This document shows, piece after piece, positions 27,770 to 36,902 of a stretch of 64,000 nucleotides of DNA (positions are counted from its first letter, which is position 1; the number at the start of each line of letters is the position of its first letter). The DNA comes from Bilophila sp964369665. Lineage in GTDB: Bacteria; Desulfobacterota; Desulfovibrionia; Desulfovibrionales; Desulfovibrionaceae. The stretch lies in the NCBI GenBank assembly GCA_964369665.1, contig CAYJFS010000001.1, positions 1 through 64,000 of the forward strand, written 5' to 3'. The notes under the pieces were generated by a model. It saw nothing but the letters and a program-made list of their open reading frames with translations, was not told where the DNA came from and did no database searches. Position numbers and translations under genes: made by a program.

Positions 27770-28525
27770 TTAACTTATACCAGCCTGTATATGCTTCCAT
27801 CGGCAAAAATATTTTTCAAGAAGATTAAGGAACTCATGGATTCCCATACCTAAAAGGCTCATAGCTAATATGCCATTGTACATTTCAACCATATCACCTC
27901 GACCCCAACCATCCATAATAAGGAAACCTAAACCTTTTTGGGTAGCAAAGGATTCGACCATAAAAAGGACTGCAGTGGCTGTTCCACTAGCGATTTTTAG
28001 TGCAGTGAGTGCGTCTGGTAGTGCTGCTGGTATAATAACATGATAAAGTTCTTGAAAATGTGTTCCACCAATAGATAAGAAAGATTCACGATATTTTTTA
28101 TCTAGAACAACAGTGCTAGCACGTGTAACAATAAGAATTTGGTACCCTGTAGTTAGTGTAATTAATAGTATTTTAGGGAGTTCCCCTAAACCAAAAATAG
28201 TAAGAAAAATAGGGAGTAAAACAATTTTTGGTATAGGGTATGTGAGGAAGAATACTGGAGATAAAAATATGTCTGCTAGCCTTATGTTTCCAAGAAAAAG
28301 GCCAAGAGGAAAAGCAATACACCATGCAAGGGCCATGGCAATAGATATTCTTAAGAGGCTAATACCTGCATGTTCTAAAAAGAATTGTGTTTGTAAGCTA
28401 TGGTAGAAATATGTGAGTACATTTACTGGAGAAGATAAAATATATTCTCCAAGTATAGTACTCCCCATTTCCCATAATCCTCCTAAAAGAATAAAAGCAA
28501 AGATATAGCGTAAGAATAGTTTCAT
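27770..28525 (-). CDS. NitT/TauT-family ABC transporter permease
   Basis: A 251-residue membrane protein of the BPD permease type with about six helices. The coupling (EAA) loop reads IGGTHFQELYHVIIPAALPDALTALKIASG, which contacts the ATPase. Relatives import nitrate, taurine, alkanesulfonates, thiamine precursors or bicarbonate. It ends the three-gene unit binding protein - ATPase - permease, fifteen bases after the ATPase stop. The substrate is unknown, and no nearby enzyme suggests one. Confidence 0.83.
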   Translation of the reverse strand: MKLFLRYIFAFILLGGLWEMGSTILGEYILSSPVNVLTYFYHSLQTQFFLEHAGISLLRISIAMALAWCIAFPLGLFLGNIRLADIFLSPVFFLTYPIPKIVLLPIFLTIFGLGELPKILLITLTTGYQILIVTRASTVVLDKKYRESFLSIGGTHFQELYHVIIPAALPDALTALKIASGTATAVLFMVESFATQKGLGFLIMDGWGRGDMVEMYNGILAMSLLGMGIHEFLNLLEKYFCRWKHIQAGIS

Positions 28526-28540
28526 AGTAATTTTTTATGG

Positions 28541-29278
28541 TTATTCATCTGTATGTGTATGATCAAGCATACGTTGTATATGGACTGTAAGCTTAAAAAA
28601 TTCTTCATGTTCACGGTTATGTTCCACATTAAATATAGGATTATTTAATATATGCATTTTTTGATGTGGAGGTTGTGTGAGAACGAGTATTTGTTTTCCA
28701 AGGAATACGGCTTCACTAATACTATGTGTTACAGTTATAATTGTAATCTTTCGATGTTTCCATAGTTGAATAATGGTGTTTTGTAAGTGTTTTCTTGTAA
28801 TAGCGTCCAGAGATGAAAAAGGTTCATCCATGAGTAGAATATCAGGCTTTTTTATTAATGCTCGTCCAATAGCAACCCTTTGTCTTTGACCTCCTGAAAG
28901 CTGCATAGGATAACGTTTTTCAAGTCCATCAAGTTTTAATTCTTTAACGATTTTTTTAAGAGTGTTTTTTTGTATATTAGGATGTGTTTTTTTAAGTTCT
29001 AAAGGTAAAAGAATATTTTTTTCAACAGTTTTCCATGGGAAAAGTCCATAATCTTGAAGAATAAAGGCTATTTTAAGTTTACTATAATCTATAGAAATTT
29101 TTCCTGATGTAGGTTTGTCTAGTCCTGCTAAAAGGTAAAGTAATGTTGTTTTTCCACAGCCTGATGGACCAATAATAGAAATAGGTTCACCAAGACAGAG
29201 ATTAAATGAGATATTGTTTAGAATAGTATTATTGCCATGTATTTTATACACGTTATCTATAGAAATAGTATTATTCAT
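28541..29278 (-). CDS. NitT/TauT-family ABC transporter ATP-binding protein
   Basis: A 245-residue nucleotide-binding subunit. Walker A GPSGCGKT is at residues 37-44, the Q-loop is ILQDYGLFPWKTVEKN, the signature is LSGGQRQRVAIGRAL, Walker B is ILLMDEPFSSLD and the H-loop is TVTHSISEAV. The Q-loop text and SSLDAITR after Walker B are typical of the SsuB/TauB/NrtD group. Its ATG overlaps the stop of the upstream binding-protein gene (ATGA at 29278-29275), so translation is coupled. It energises the permease at 27770. Confidence 0.88.
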   Translation of the reverse strand: MNNTISIDNVYKIHGNNTILNNISFNLCLGEPISIIGPSGCGKTTLLYLLAGLDKPTSGKISIDYSKLKIAFILQDYGLFPWKTVEKNILLPLELKKTHPNIQKNTLKKIVKELKLDGLEKRYPMQLSGGQRQRVAIGRALIKKPDILLMDEPFSSLDAITRKHLQNTIIQLWKHRKITIITVTHSISEAVFLGKQILVLTQPPHQKMHILNNPIFNVEHNREHEEFFKLTVHIQRMLDHTHTDE

Positions 29279-30225
29279 TGTAAAACAACATTTTTATATT
29301 GAGGATAAGAATGTAGATACTTAGAGCGTATCATCCAGGAAGCAAAAAATTCTATATCTTCAGGTGTTGGTATAGGTTTTTTTTCTATATTAAATAAAGG
29401 TAGATATAAAGTATTGATAAGTTCTTTGGGGACAATACCTTTTTTTACCATAAATTTTTGGTATTTTTGAGGGTTTGCATTAACTCTAGCTGCTGCATCT
29501 AAAATACTGTTGCGAAATGGTTCAGCAATAATAGGGGTTGTATTTTTGGGGGTCAGTGCAATAACTGCAAGGATCATATTTAATTCATGGTCGTCAACGA
29601 TAATATGTGCACCTTTTAATTCTACTAAAGATAAAAGTGGTTCTACAAGGAGAGCAGCATCAACTTTATTAGCAAGAAGCATTTGCATGCGCATAATAAG
29701 CCGATTAATATCAATAATAGTACATTCTTCTCTGGAAATATGTGATTCTTCTAAAAATTTTGTAAATAGATAATCAATAATAGTAGCTTTAGAGATCGCA
29801 ATAGAATGTTTTTTTAGATCATCAATTTTTTTAATGGGTGAATTATAAGGTACAGCAATACCAAAGTTGCGACTATGTGGCGTTGAACATAGCGCATTCA
29901 CTACAATTTTTTGTGGAATACCTGTTTCATTCTGCATTAATACAGAGATAATGTCAGTAAATTGGCCATCAAGAGTACCTGCTCTCATGGCTGAATTAAG
30001 TTCCATTGTACTACGGAAAGGAATTATTTCAACATTAAGGCCATATGAAGTAAAAATATCTTCATCTGCAGCTACATAAAGTAGAATAGAGGCTGTCGTA
30101 GGCAGTGTGCCAATTTTAAGTAGCTTGTTTTTTGTTGCTCCATATACTGGTTTGGTACTAATAGTAATAAAAAAATATATAGATAATATAAGATATATTA
30201 ATGTATTTTTTTTTGTGAATGCCAT
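29275..30225 (-). CDS. NMT1/SsuA-like ABC substrate-binding protein
   Basis: A 316-residue exported protein. The signal peptide spans about residues 1-29 (hydrophobic LIYLILSIYFFITIST, cleavage likely after VYGA). The mature part starts LKIGTLPTTASILLYVAADE and has SYGLNVEIIPFRSTMEL, the NMT1/THI5-like fold that binds sulfonates, nitrate or pyrimidine precursors. The mature protein has no lipobox, so it should be a free periplasmic protein. It is the first gene of the transporter unit. I cannot tell the ligand from sequence. Confidence 0.82.
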   Translation of the reverse strand: MAFTKKNTLIYLILSIYFFITISTKPVYGATKNKLLKIGTLPTTASILLYVAADEDIFTSYGLNVEIIPFRSTMELNSAMRAGTLDGQFTDIISVLMQNETGIPQKIVVNALCSTPHSRNFGIAVPYNSPIKKIDDLKKHSIAISKATIIDYLFTKFLEESHISREECTIIDINRLIMRMQMLLANKVDAALLVEPLLSLVELKGAHIIVDDHELNMILAVIALTPKNTTPIIAEPFRNSILDAAARVNANPQKYQKFMVKKGIVPKELINTLYLPLFNIEKKPIPTPEDIEFFASWMIRSKYLHSYPQYKNVVLQ

Positions 30226-30478
30226 AAAGCCGACTTTAACTATAATTCCTTTACTTTAAATAAAATAAATTAAGTATTTTTTATAAATATGTTGTATGTA
30301 GCATTGAATAGTATATGTTCCTTTAAAGAGAATATATATTTTAAATTTGTTAAGTACAATAGTTGTTTTTGTGTTTTATGCTTTTTACGAGTTATAATTG
30401 TTATTAAGTACAGCTTTTGTTTAAAATAGCTATAACTCTCTAGTATATTTATATAAAGATAAGCATAAGGAGTTCATT

Positions 30479-30964
30479 ATGCAAACTTTAATTGTTGTAA
30501 CATATGATTCTGAATTGAAAGCAGAAGAAGTTAGGTTAAGTTTTTTAAAGATGCAAAAAGAGTATCTTGTTGCATTAGAAGATGCAGTGATAGCAGTTAG
30601 GAAAGAAGATGGAAAAATAAAATTAGATCAAATGTATAATCTTGCAGCAGGTGGTGCAATTAATGGTGGTTTTTGGGGAACACTTATAGGGCTTATTTTT
30701 TTAAATCCATTATTAGGGCTAGCTGTTGGTGCTGGTGCTGGTGCTGTAGCAGGTGCCCTTAGTGATATTGGTATTAATAACAGTTTTATGGAGGAGTTAG
30801 CACAACAGTTAAAGCCAGGATGCTCTGCTCTTTTTGTTTTAGTACACTCAGAAATTACAGATAAAGTTCTTGAAGAACTGAATGGGACAGGTGGTAAAAT
30901 ATTACAGTCTTCATTATCTCATGAAGATGAAAAAAGACTACAAGCAGCACTTAGTTCCAAATAA
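30479..30964 (+). CDS. DUF1269-type membrane protein (copy 1)
   Basis: A 161-residue protein with an AAGGAG ribosome-binding site. The N-terminal part (MQTLIVVTYDSELKAEEV) is a soluble alpha/beta segment, and the middle is a glycine/alanine-rich double membrane segment at about residues 55-100 (GGFWGTLIGLIFLNPLLGLAVGAGAGAVAGALSDIG when read in two pieces). A short C-terminal domain with LKPGCSALFVLV follows. This is the DUF1269 architecture; function is unknown, sometimes linked to stress. A second copy lies at 56536. It is followed by the DeoR-type gene on the same strand after 160 bases. Confidence 0.78.
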   Translation: MQTLIVVTYDSELKAEEVRLSFLKMQKEYLVALEDAVIAVRKEDGKIKLDQMYNLAAGGAINGGFWGTLIGLIFLNPLLGLAVGAGAGAVAGALSDIGINNSFMEELAQQLKPGCSALFVLVHSEITDKVLEELNGTGGKILQSSLSHEDEKRLQAALSSK

Positions 30965-31127
30965 ATAGCTTTTTATTTTTTATAACTAGAAGCTAATAAC
31001 TCTGCATATATAAATACTTGATTAATAAATAAGGTTAATATAGATTGTTCTATAGATATATTTGTTTGTGCTTATTTATTTTTAGATTTGAATAAGTACT
31101 TTTAGTTAAAAAGTCTAGGTTTAAAAT

Positions 31128-31892
31128 ATGAATAGTAAAGCAGAAAAGAGGCATAAAGCACTGCAAGAATTTCTCCTTGTTCGTGGATATGCAACTATAG
31201 AAGAATTAGCTCAACATTTTGATGTAACTCCACAAACTATAAGAAAAGATATTAATACCTTGGCAACAAAAGGTCTTTTACAGCGTTTTCATGGTGGTGC
31301 AGGTATGCCACTGGGTTCTGAAAATATTGCTTATGATAAACGGAAAGATATCTATTGTGAAGAAAAGGTAAGAATAGCACGTTTATTAGCAAGAAATATT
31401 CCTGATGGTGCATCTCTTTTTATCAATATAGGAACAACAACAGAGGAGGCTGCACGTGCACTTCTTGAACATAAAAACTTAAAAATTATTACCAATAGTC
31501 TCAATGTAGCTACTATTTGTGTTTGTAACAATACATTTGATATTCTTGTAGCATGTGGAACAGTAAGGCATAAAGATAATGGTATTGTAGGTTCTTGTGC
31601 AGAGAGTTTTATGCAGGAATTTTGGATGGATTATGGTATTATTGGTATTTCTGGTATTGATGAGGATGGAAACCTTTTTGACTATGACTATCGTGAAGTG
31701 ACTGTTGCAAGGACAATCATTAAGCGTTCTAGAGTTGTTTTTTTAATAACAGATAGTTCAAAGTTTGGTAGACCTTCTATGGTGAGAGTAGGTGATCTTT
31801 CTGAAGTTAAAGCCATTTTTACAAATGGACCACTTGAAGATAAGTGGCACAAAATAGTAGAAAATTCTGGTGCAAGTCTTTTTGTAGCATAA
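31128..31892 (+). CDS. DeoR/GlpR-family transcriptional regulator
   Basis: A 254-residue repressor type. The N-terminal winged helix-turn-helix (residues 5-60) contains YATIEELAQHFDVTPQTIRKDI and LLQRFHGGA, the DeoR signature. The C-terminal sugar-phosphate sensor domain has FINIGTTTEEAARALL and ITNSLNVATI. The HTH and linker read closest to GlpR, the glycerol-3-phosphate repressor, and a glycerol-3-phosphate uptake operon is in the same window at 49.7-54.8 kb; that link is speculation. No divergent target gene is adjacent. Confidence 0.85.
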   Translation: MNSKAEKRHKALQEFLLVRGYATIEELAQHFDVTPQTIRKDINTLATKGLLQRFHGGAGMPLGSENIAYDKRKDIYCEEKVRIARLLARNIPDGASLFINIGTTTEEAARALLEHKNLKIITNSLNVATICVCNNTFDILVACGTVRHKDNGIVGSCAESFMQEFWMDYGIIGISGIDEDGNLFDYDYREVTVARTIIKRSRVVFLITDSSKFGRPSMVRVGDLSEVKAIFTNGPLEDKWHKIVENSGASLFVA

Positions 31893-31958
31893 TAAAAATG
31901 ACACTTTTATTCATAATAGTTTATAGACATTAATTGTTTGATATATAAGGCTTTATAG

Positions 31959-32231
31959 TTAAATTTTTTTTTCAGTAATTGTATTTTTCTGAAATAATTG
32001 ATCAAAAAACTGTATTTCTTTTACAGAGAGATAAGGCACAGATTCCTCACTTATAATAGTATAGTTAGCTGTTATATGAGGTTTAGCTGCATAAGGAGGT
32101 TGTTGTTCATTGCTTACATTAGATTGTATAGACTGCTCATCTATTAGTGCATGATTAAAGCTAGATGAAGTTTTTGTTTGTTGTTTTTCTGTCTGTATCG
32201 ATTGCATTGGTAACATATTTTCAACTTTCAT
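31959..32231 (-). CDS. small hypothetical protein, Gln/Ser-rich
   Basis: A 90-residue protein preceded by a strong ribosome-binding site (TTGGAGGTCTTCA then ATG), which makes it a likely gene despite no recognised family. It is hydrophilic and rich in Gln, Ser and Thr (for example SIQTEKQQTKTSSSFN), without cysteines, signal peptide or membrane segment. It ends with a Phe/Leu-rich helix-like part (VKEIQFFDQLFQKN). It is convergent with the DeoR-type gene. Small soluble proteins with Ser/Gln-rich N-termini can be secreted substrates, but nothing here proves that. Confidence 0.55.
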   Translation of the reverse strand: MKVENMLPMQSIQTEKQQTKTSSSFNHALIDEQSIQSNVSNEQQPPYAAKPHITANYTIISEESVPYLSVKEIQFFDQLFQKNTITEKKI

Positions 32232-32517
32232 TGAAGACCTCCAACCGATTTTTGTAATTTTTAACTTGTTAGGATACTCAAGGCAACTTTTTTATTGTTA
32301 TCTGCTGGCTTTGAAAGATTTTTGTATATTGTTATCTTCGATATACAAGTATTTTATTAAGTAGGTTAGAGTTTTTTTATCAACAAATATCACTATATTT
32401 TTTTTATTATTCAAATAAATTAATAAGATAAGTACGACGTAACTTATTGTATTATAAGTGCAGTGAGTTAGTTATAATTTTATATTAGTAGCTATAGATA
32501 TAAAATGAGATGTTAAG

Positions 32518-35500
32518 TTAAGAATACTTTTTTTGAGTAAAAGACTTTGTTATATCTTCGAATATAATATATAGTGCTGGAACTAGAATAAGAGAGATAA
32601 GCATTGCAAATATAATACCAAAACCTAATGAAATAGCTATAGGAATAAGTTGACGAGCTTGTCTTGAGGTCTCAAACATAATAGGCATAAGACCTGTAAA
32701 GGTTGTAAGTGTTGTAAGAAAAATTGGACGGAATCGCTGTATAGTTGCTTGTCTAATTGCTTCAGAAGCAGAAACACCTTCTTTTTTACGTCTGTTTGCA
32801 AGTTCAAGAAGAATTAGTGCATTATTAATGACAATACCTGATAATGCAACAATACCAAATATACTAATTAAGCTAAGACTATAACCCATAATGAGATGGC
32901 CTAAGATAGCTCCAATCATTCCAAAAGGGATAGATATCATTACAATAAATGGTTGTGTATAGCTTTTAAATGGAATAGCTAGTAATACATAAATACATAG
33001 CAGTGCTATAGATAATCCAATTATAATATTTTTTGTACTTTTTTTCAGATCTGCTTGTTTTCCAGCAAGTTCCCAACTCATGCCTGGGAATTGGTTCTGA
33101 ATGTTTGGCAATATTTGCTCAGTAACTTCTTGGAGTATAAGATTTGTTGCTTCTGGAGTATGAATATTTGCTGAAACAGTAGCAGTACGTCTGCCATTGG
33201 CATGATGAATATATGTGTGTGCTTTACTATCAATAATTTCTGTTATGTCACGTAATAATACTTCTTGCCCTGAGTTAGTTTGTAGTACTAAATTTTCAAG
33301 AGCATCTTCTTTTCTTCGTTCTTTTTCAGGCAAACGAACACGTACAGTTACTTCATTTTGATTCCTTTGCTGTCTAAGTGCTAAAGATCCTTCAAAGGCA
33401 TTTCTTACTTGCGTAGCAATATCTTGAGCTGTTAAACCAAGTTGGTCTGCTATAGGACGTATCTTGATTTCAAATTGTCTTTTAGTTAGGCCTGTTCCAG
33501 AATCAATATCGCTTATTTCAGAAAATTTAGAAAGGTCTTTTGCAAGTTTATGTGAGGCTTTTTCAAGGATATTTGCATCACGATGCAAAATCCTTATTGT
33601 AAGGCTTTTTCCAGACCCTGGACCCCCTCTATCTGATTCAAAGATAATGTTGTCTATTCCAGGGAGTATACCTACTTTATCTCTCCAGATATCGACTACT
33701 GATTTTGTACTTATAGGTCGAATATCTGATGGTTTTAGGTAGATATATATAAGAATTGAATTATCAATAACTTGGGTATAAATACCTCTACTTAATTTAC
33801 TACCACCATTTTCTCTAACAACTTCTTCTGCTTTTTGGACAACAATATTCTTGATGATATTTATTTGTTCTTTTGAAGCACCTATAGGGAGTGTTACAAC
33901 AGTAGAAGCAATGTCAGACTCGGTTCTTGGTGAAAGGTAAAAACCTATACGCCCAGAAATAATATAGGCGCTTGTAATACATAAAATAGCAATGCTTATA
34001 GCTGTAATAGTATAACGATTTCGGATAACAAACAGTGTGAGTCCTCCTATACGAATTTCAGAAAAACGTACAAAGCCACGACTAAATTTTTCTTGAAGTT
34101 TTATATATTTCCAATGATTTTTTGATATTGAGATTTTAGTATATGCAAGATGTGCAGGAAGAATATAACAACTTTCTATCAATGAGCACGTGAATACAGA
34201 GCAAACGACTATTGGGAGTATACCCCAAACTTTTCCTATAGTACCTGGGACGAAAAGTATAGGTAGAAATGCAATAATATTTGTAAGAATGCTAAAGAAT
34301 ATTGGCATTGCAACTTCTTTAGTACCAATAATAGCAGAATCTAAAGGTGATAGTCCTTTTTCTTGATATGATCGAATATTTTCACCAATAACAATAGCAT
34401 CATCCACAACAATGCCTAAGGTTACAATAAAAGCAAACATAGATATCATATTCAAACTTAAATTGAAATATGAGAGAAATAAGAATGAACCTAGAATGGA
34501 TACAGGTACTCCAAGACTAACCCAGAATGCTAATGAGTATTCTAAAAATAAAGAAAGGCAAATGAAAACAAGAATAATGCCCTGTAGAGCATTTGATAGG
34601 AGTAATAAAGAACGCTCCTGATAGGTATTTGCTGAGTTATAAATTATATCTAAATGTAAATCTCCAGGCATAGTTGAATTGAGTTTATCTACGATTTTTT
34701 GTACTGCTTTGGAAATATTTTCTGGACGTTGATCACCAACACGAAAGACACTAAGAAAAATGGCGTCTTTTCCATTGAATTCTGCCCAAGATTTAGAGTC
34801 TTCAAAGCCATCAGTAATAGTTGCTATCTCTGATAGTACTATTCGACTGCCTTTATTATCTGTAATGATAGGAATTGTTTCAAATTCACGTGCATAATCT
34901 TTTCGTTCATTAAGACGAAGCATAATATCTCCATTTGTTGTGCGTAGTGAACCACTACCTTTTTCTAATGTTGAAGAAGATATTTTTGATGCAATGTCTT
35001 CTATGGTTAGCCCATGGCGGCGTAAAATATTTTGTGGTACTTCTACAATAATTTCATGGTCACGTATACCACCAAGTTCGACAATTGTGATGTTTTTATC
35101 TTGTGAAAGTTCATCATCGACAATATCAGCCCACTTTCTAAGTGTTGTGTGGTCGACATTACCTGTGAGTATAAGTCGTATAACTTCATATTTTGTTGTT
35201 TTTAAGGATATTTGTGGTGGCTCTGCTTCTTGAGGGAATGTTTGTATACGATCTATAGCTGTCTTTATTTCTTGTAACAATTGATGTGGATCAGTATCAT
35301 CAAAGATATTTATTTGTATAGAAGCTGAGCCTTCACGTGAAGTAGAGTAGAATTCTTCGACTTCTTCAAAACTTTCTATAATTTCTTCTATAGCAAGTAC
35401 AACACTTTTTTCTATTTCTTCTGGTGTAGATCCTGGAACAGAAACACTTATTGTTATAATATCAAGTTCAAATTCAGGGAAAACTTCTTGCTTCATCTGT

Positions 35501-35625
35501 GTCGCAAGTATAATGCCACCAATAATAAATATACCCATAAGTAAATTGGCAGCTATAGGATTTTGTATCATCCAGGCAATTGAACCAGATGTATCTACGG
35601 GTATATTTTTTTTGGGTTTAATCAT
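32518..35625 (-). CDS. RND multidrug-type efflux transporter, inner-membrane subunit
   Basis: A 1035-residue AcrB/HAE-type transporter. Helix 1 is MIQNPIAANLLMGIFIIGG, and the periplasmic porter domain follows (GSTPEEIEKSVVLAIEE). In helix 4 the proton-relay pair Asp-Asp lies in VTLGIVVDDAIVIGEN. The second half repeats the layout, with AIPFKSYTQPFIVMISIPFG and FGIVALSGIVINNALILLE. It exchanges protons for toxic compounds or lipids. The ATG overlaps the stop of the upstream adaptor gene by eight bases (ATGATTAA). It is the last gene of an outer-membrane factor - adaptor - pump set. Confidence 0.92.
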   Translation of the reverse strand: MIKPKKNIPVDTSGSIAWMIQNPIAANLLMGIFIIGGIILATQMKQEVFPEFELDIITISVSVPGSTPEEIEKSVVLAIEEIIESFEEVEEFYSTSREGSASIQINIFDDTDPHQLLQEIKTAIDRIQTFPQEAEPPQISLKTTKYEVIRLILTGNVDHTTLRKWADIVDDELSQDKNITIVELGGIRDHEIIVEVPQNILRRHGLTIEDIASKISSSTLEKGSGSLRTTNGDIMLRLNERKDYAREFETIPIITDNKGSRIVLSEIATITDGFEDSKSWAEFNGKDAIFLSVFRVGDQRPENISKAVQKIVDKLNSTMPGDLHLDIIYNSANTYQERSLLLLSNALQGIILVFICLSLFLEYSLAFWVSLGVPVSILGSFLFLSYFNLSLNMISMFAFIVTLGIVVDDAIVIGENIRSYQEKGLSPLDSAIIGTKEVAMPIFFSILTNIIAFLPILFVPGTIGKVWGILPIVVCSVFTCSLIESCYILPAHLAYTKISISKNHWKYIKLQEKFSRGFVRFSEIRIGGLTLFVIRNRYTITAISIAILCITSAYIISGRIGFYLSPRTESDIASTVVTLPIGASKEQINIIKNIVVQKAEEVVRENGGSKLSRGIYTQVIDNSILIYIYLKPSDIRPISTKSVVDIWRDKVGILPGIDNIIFESDRGGPGSGKSLTIRILHRDANILEKASHKLAKDLSKFSEISDIDSGTGLTKRQFEIKIRPIADQLGLTAQDIATQVRNAFEGSLALRQQRNQNEVTVRVRLPEKERRKEDALENLVLQTNSGQEVLLRDITEIIDSKAHTYIHHANGRRTATVSANIHTPEATNLILQEVTEQILPNIQNQFPGMSWELAGKQADLKKSTKNIIIGLSIALLCIYVLLAIPFKSYTQPFIVMISIPFGMIGAILGHLIMGYSLSLISIFGIVALSGIVINNALILLELANRRKKEGVSASEAIRQATIQRFRPIFLTTLTTFTGLMPIMFETSRQARQLIPIAISLGFGIIFAMLISLILVPALYIIFEDITKSFTQKKYS

Positions 35626-36817
35626 GATTATCTATTTGTTGTTTTGTAGTCATATTATTAGATGTATTATTTTTAAGTTCCATTCCTTGAATAGGTGTAT
35701 GTATATACGAAGTTATAATAAGTTCTCCTGGTTCAATTCCAGATGTGATATATATGTTTTTTGTGTCTTTCCAAGCAATTTCAACAGGACGTATATCTAA
35801 GGTGTTTTTTGAGAGAATCCATACATTGCTTCCATTATGTAAAGATGATCGAGGTATAACAATGGATTTATCAATTTCTCCAGCCATAATAGCTACTTGT
35901 ACATGGTCACCAAGGATGAGTGGGGCATGAGGTTTTGTGTCTTTTAATCCAAGAGGATCTAAAACTTCAATAAGGATTTTTCCCATGCGAGTGTTTTTAT
36001 CAAGATTACCAATGGATCGAAATATTTTTCCTTGAAATTTTTGGCCTGTACTTGAAGTAATTGTTGCATAGATATCCTTGTATTGCATAATAGTAAGTGT
36101 TTGGAAGCGATCAAGTGGGATAAATGTTTCAACCCAATAACTATCTGTATTGACAAGTTTAGCAAGAGGTTCAGAGATAGATGCTTGACTTCCTATAGAA
36201 GCATTTCGTTCTATAACAAGTGCATTAAATGGAGATTTAAGAGTGGTGCGCTGTAAATCAAGTAATGATTGATGTAAGTTTGCTTCTGCTGTTTTGAGAG
36301 CCGCCTTAGCTTGTGCAAGTTGTGGAGCTCTAAGGGCAAGTCGACTCTTTTGAAGAGCTTTTCCTTGAATAGGAAGTGTGTTTTTAAGTTGTTCAAGTTC
36401 TCTTTTGGCTACATATTGCTGTCCCATTTCTAAGTCATAACTGGCCTTTGCTTGAGCAAGGGCACTTTCACTACGTTGTACAGCGTTTTTATAGTCAGCA
36501 TCATCAATACGGAAAAGGGTTTCTCCACTTTGAACAATACCACCTGGTTCCATATGTTTTCCAAGTTCCAAAATTTTTCCAGAAACTTGGCTTCTAATAA
36601 TAACTTCTTGTGAAGGTATAACTGTTCCTAGAGCTTCAATAGGTAATGTTACTTTAGTATATATTGCAGGTGTTACTGCAACCTCTGGTCTTATAGGAGG
36701 ATGGATAATTTTATTGGTAGAAGGTTTAGATGCTATAAGATACCATGAGATAACTATACCAAAAAATATAACTATTCCTGGTATAATATACGGTAATTGT
36801 AGATATTTTTTTATCAT
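35618..36817 (-). CDS. RND efflux periplasmic adaptor (membrane fusion protein)
   Basis: A 399-residue HlyD-like adaptor. There is an N-terminal membrane anchor at about residues 10-30 (YIIPGIVIFFGIVISWYLIA). The lipoyl half motif EVIIRSQVSGKILELGKHM lies near residue 70, followed by a coiled-coil hairpin rich in Ala/Gln/Lys (about residues 110-190) and by TLKSPFNALVIERNASIGS, the second lipoyl half. Beta-barrel and membrane-proximal domains follow. It links the pump at 32518 to the outer-membrane factor at 36903. Gene overlap with the pump indicates translational coupling. Confidence 0.9.
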   Translation of the reverse strand: MIKKYLQLPYIIPGIVIFFGIVISWYLIASKPSTNKIIHPPIRPEVAVTPAIYTKVTLPIEALGTVIPSQEVIIRSQVSGKILELGKHMEPGGIVQSGETLFRIDDADYKNAVQRSESALAQAKASYDLEMGQQYVAKRELEQLKNTLPIQGKALQKSRLALRAPQLAQAKAALKTAEANLHQSLLDLQRTTLKSPFNALVIERNASIGSQASISEPLAKLVNTDSYWVETFIPLDRFQTLTIMQYKDIYATITSSTGQKFQGKIFRSIGNLDKNTRMGKILIEVLDPLGLKDTKPHAPLILGDHVQVAIMAGEIDKSIVIPRSSLHNGSNVWILSKNTLDIRPVEIAWKDTKNIYITSGIEPGELIITSYIHTPIQGMELKNNTSNNMTTKQQIDNHD

Positions 36818-36902
36818 AATAGAAGATTATAGCTTCTATTAAAGAAATATTTAATGTATACTATTAATATTTATAGTGGAGTAGATCCATAAGTAATTTA
36901 TT

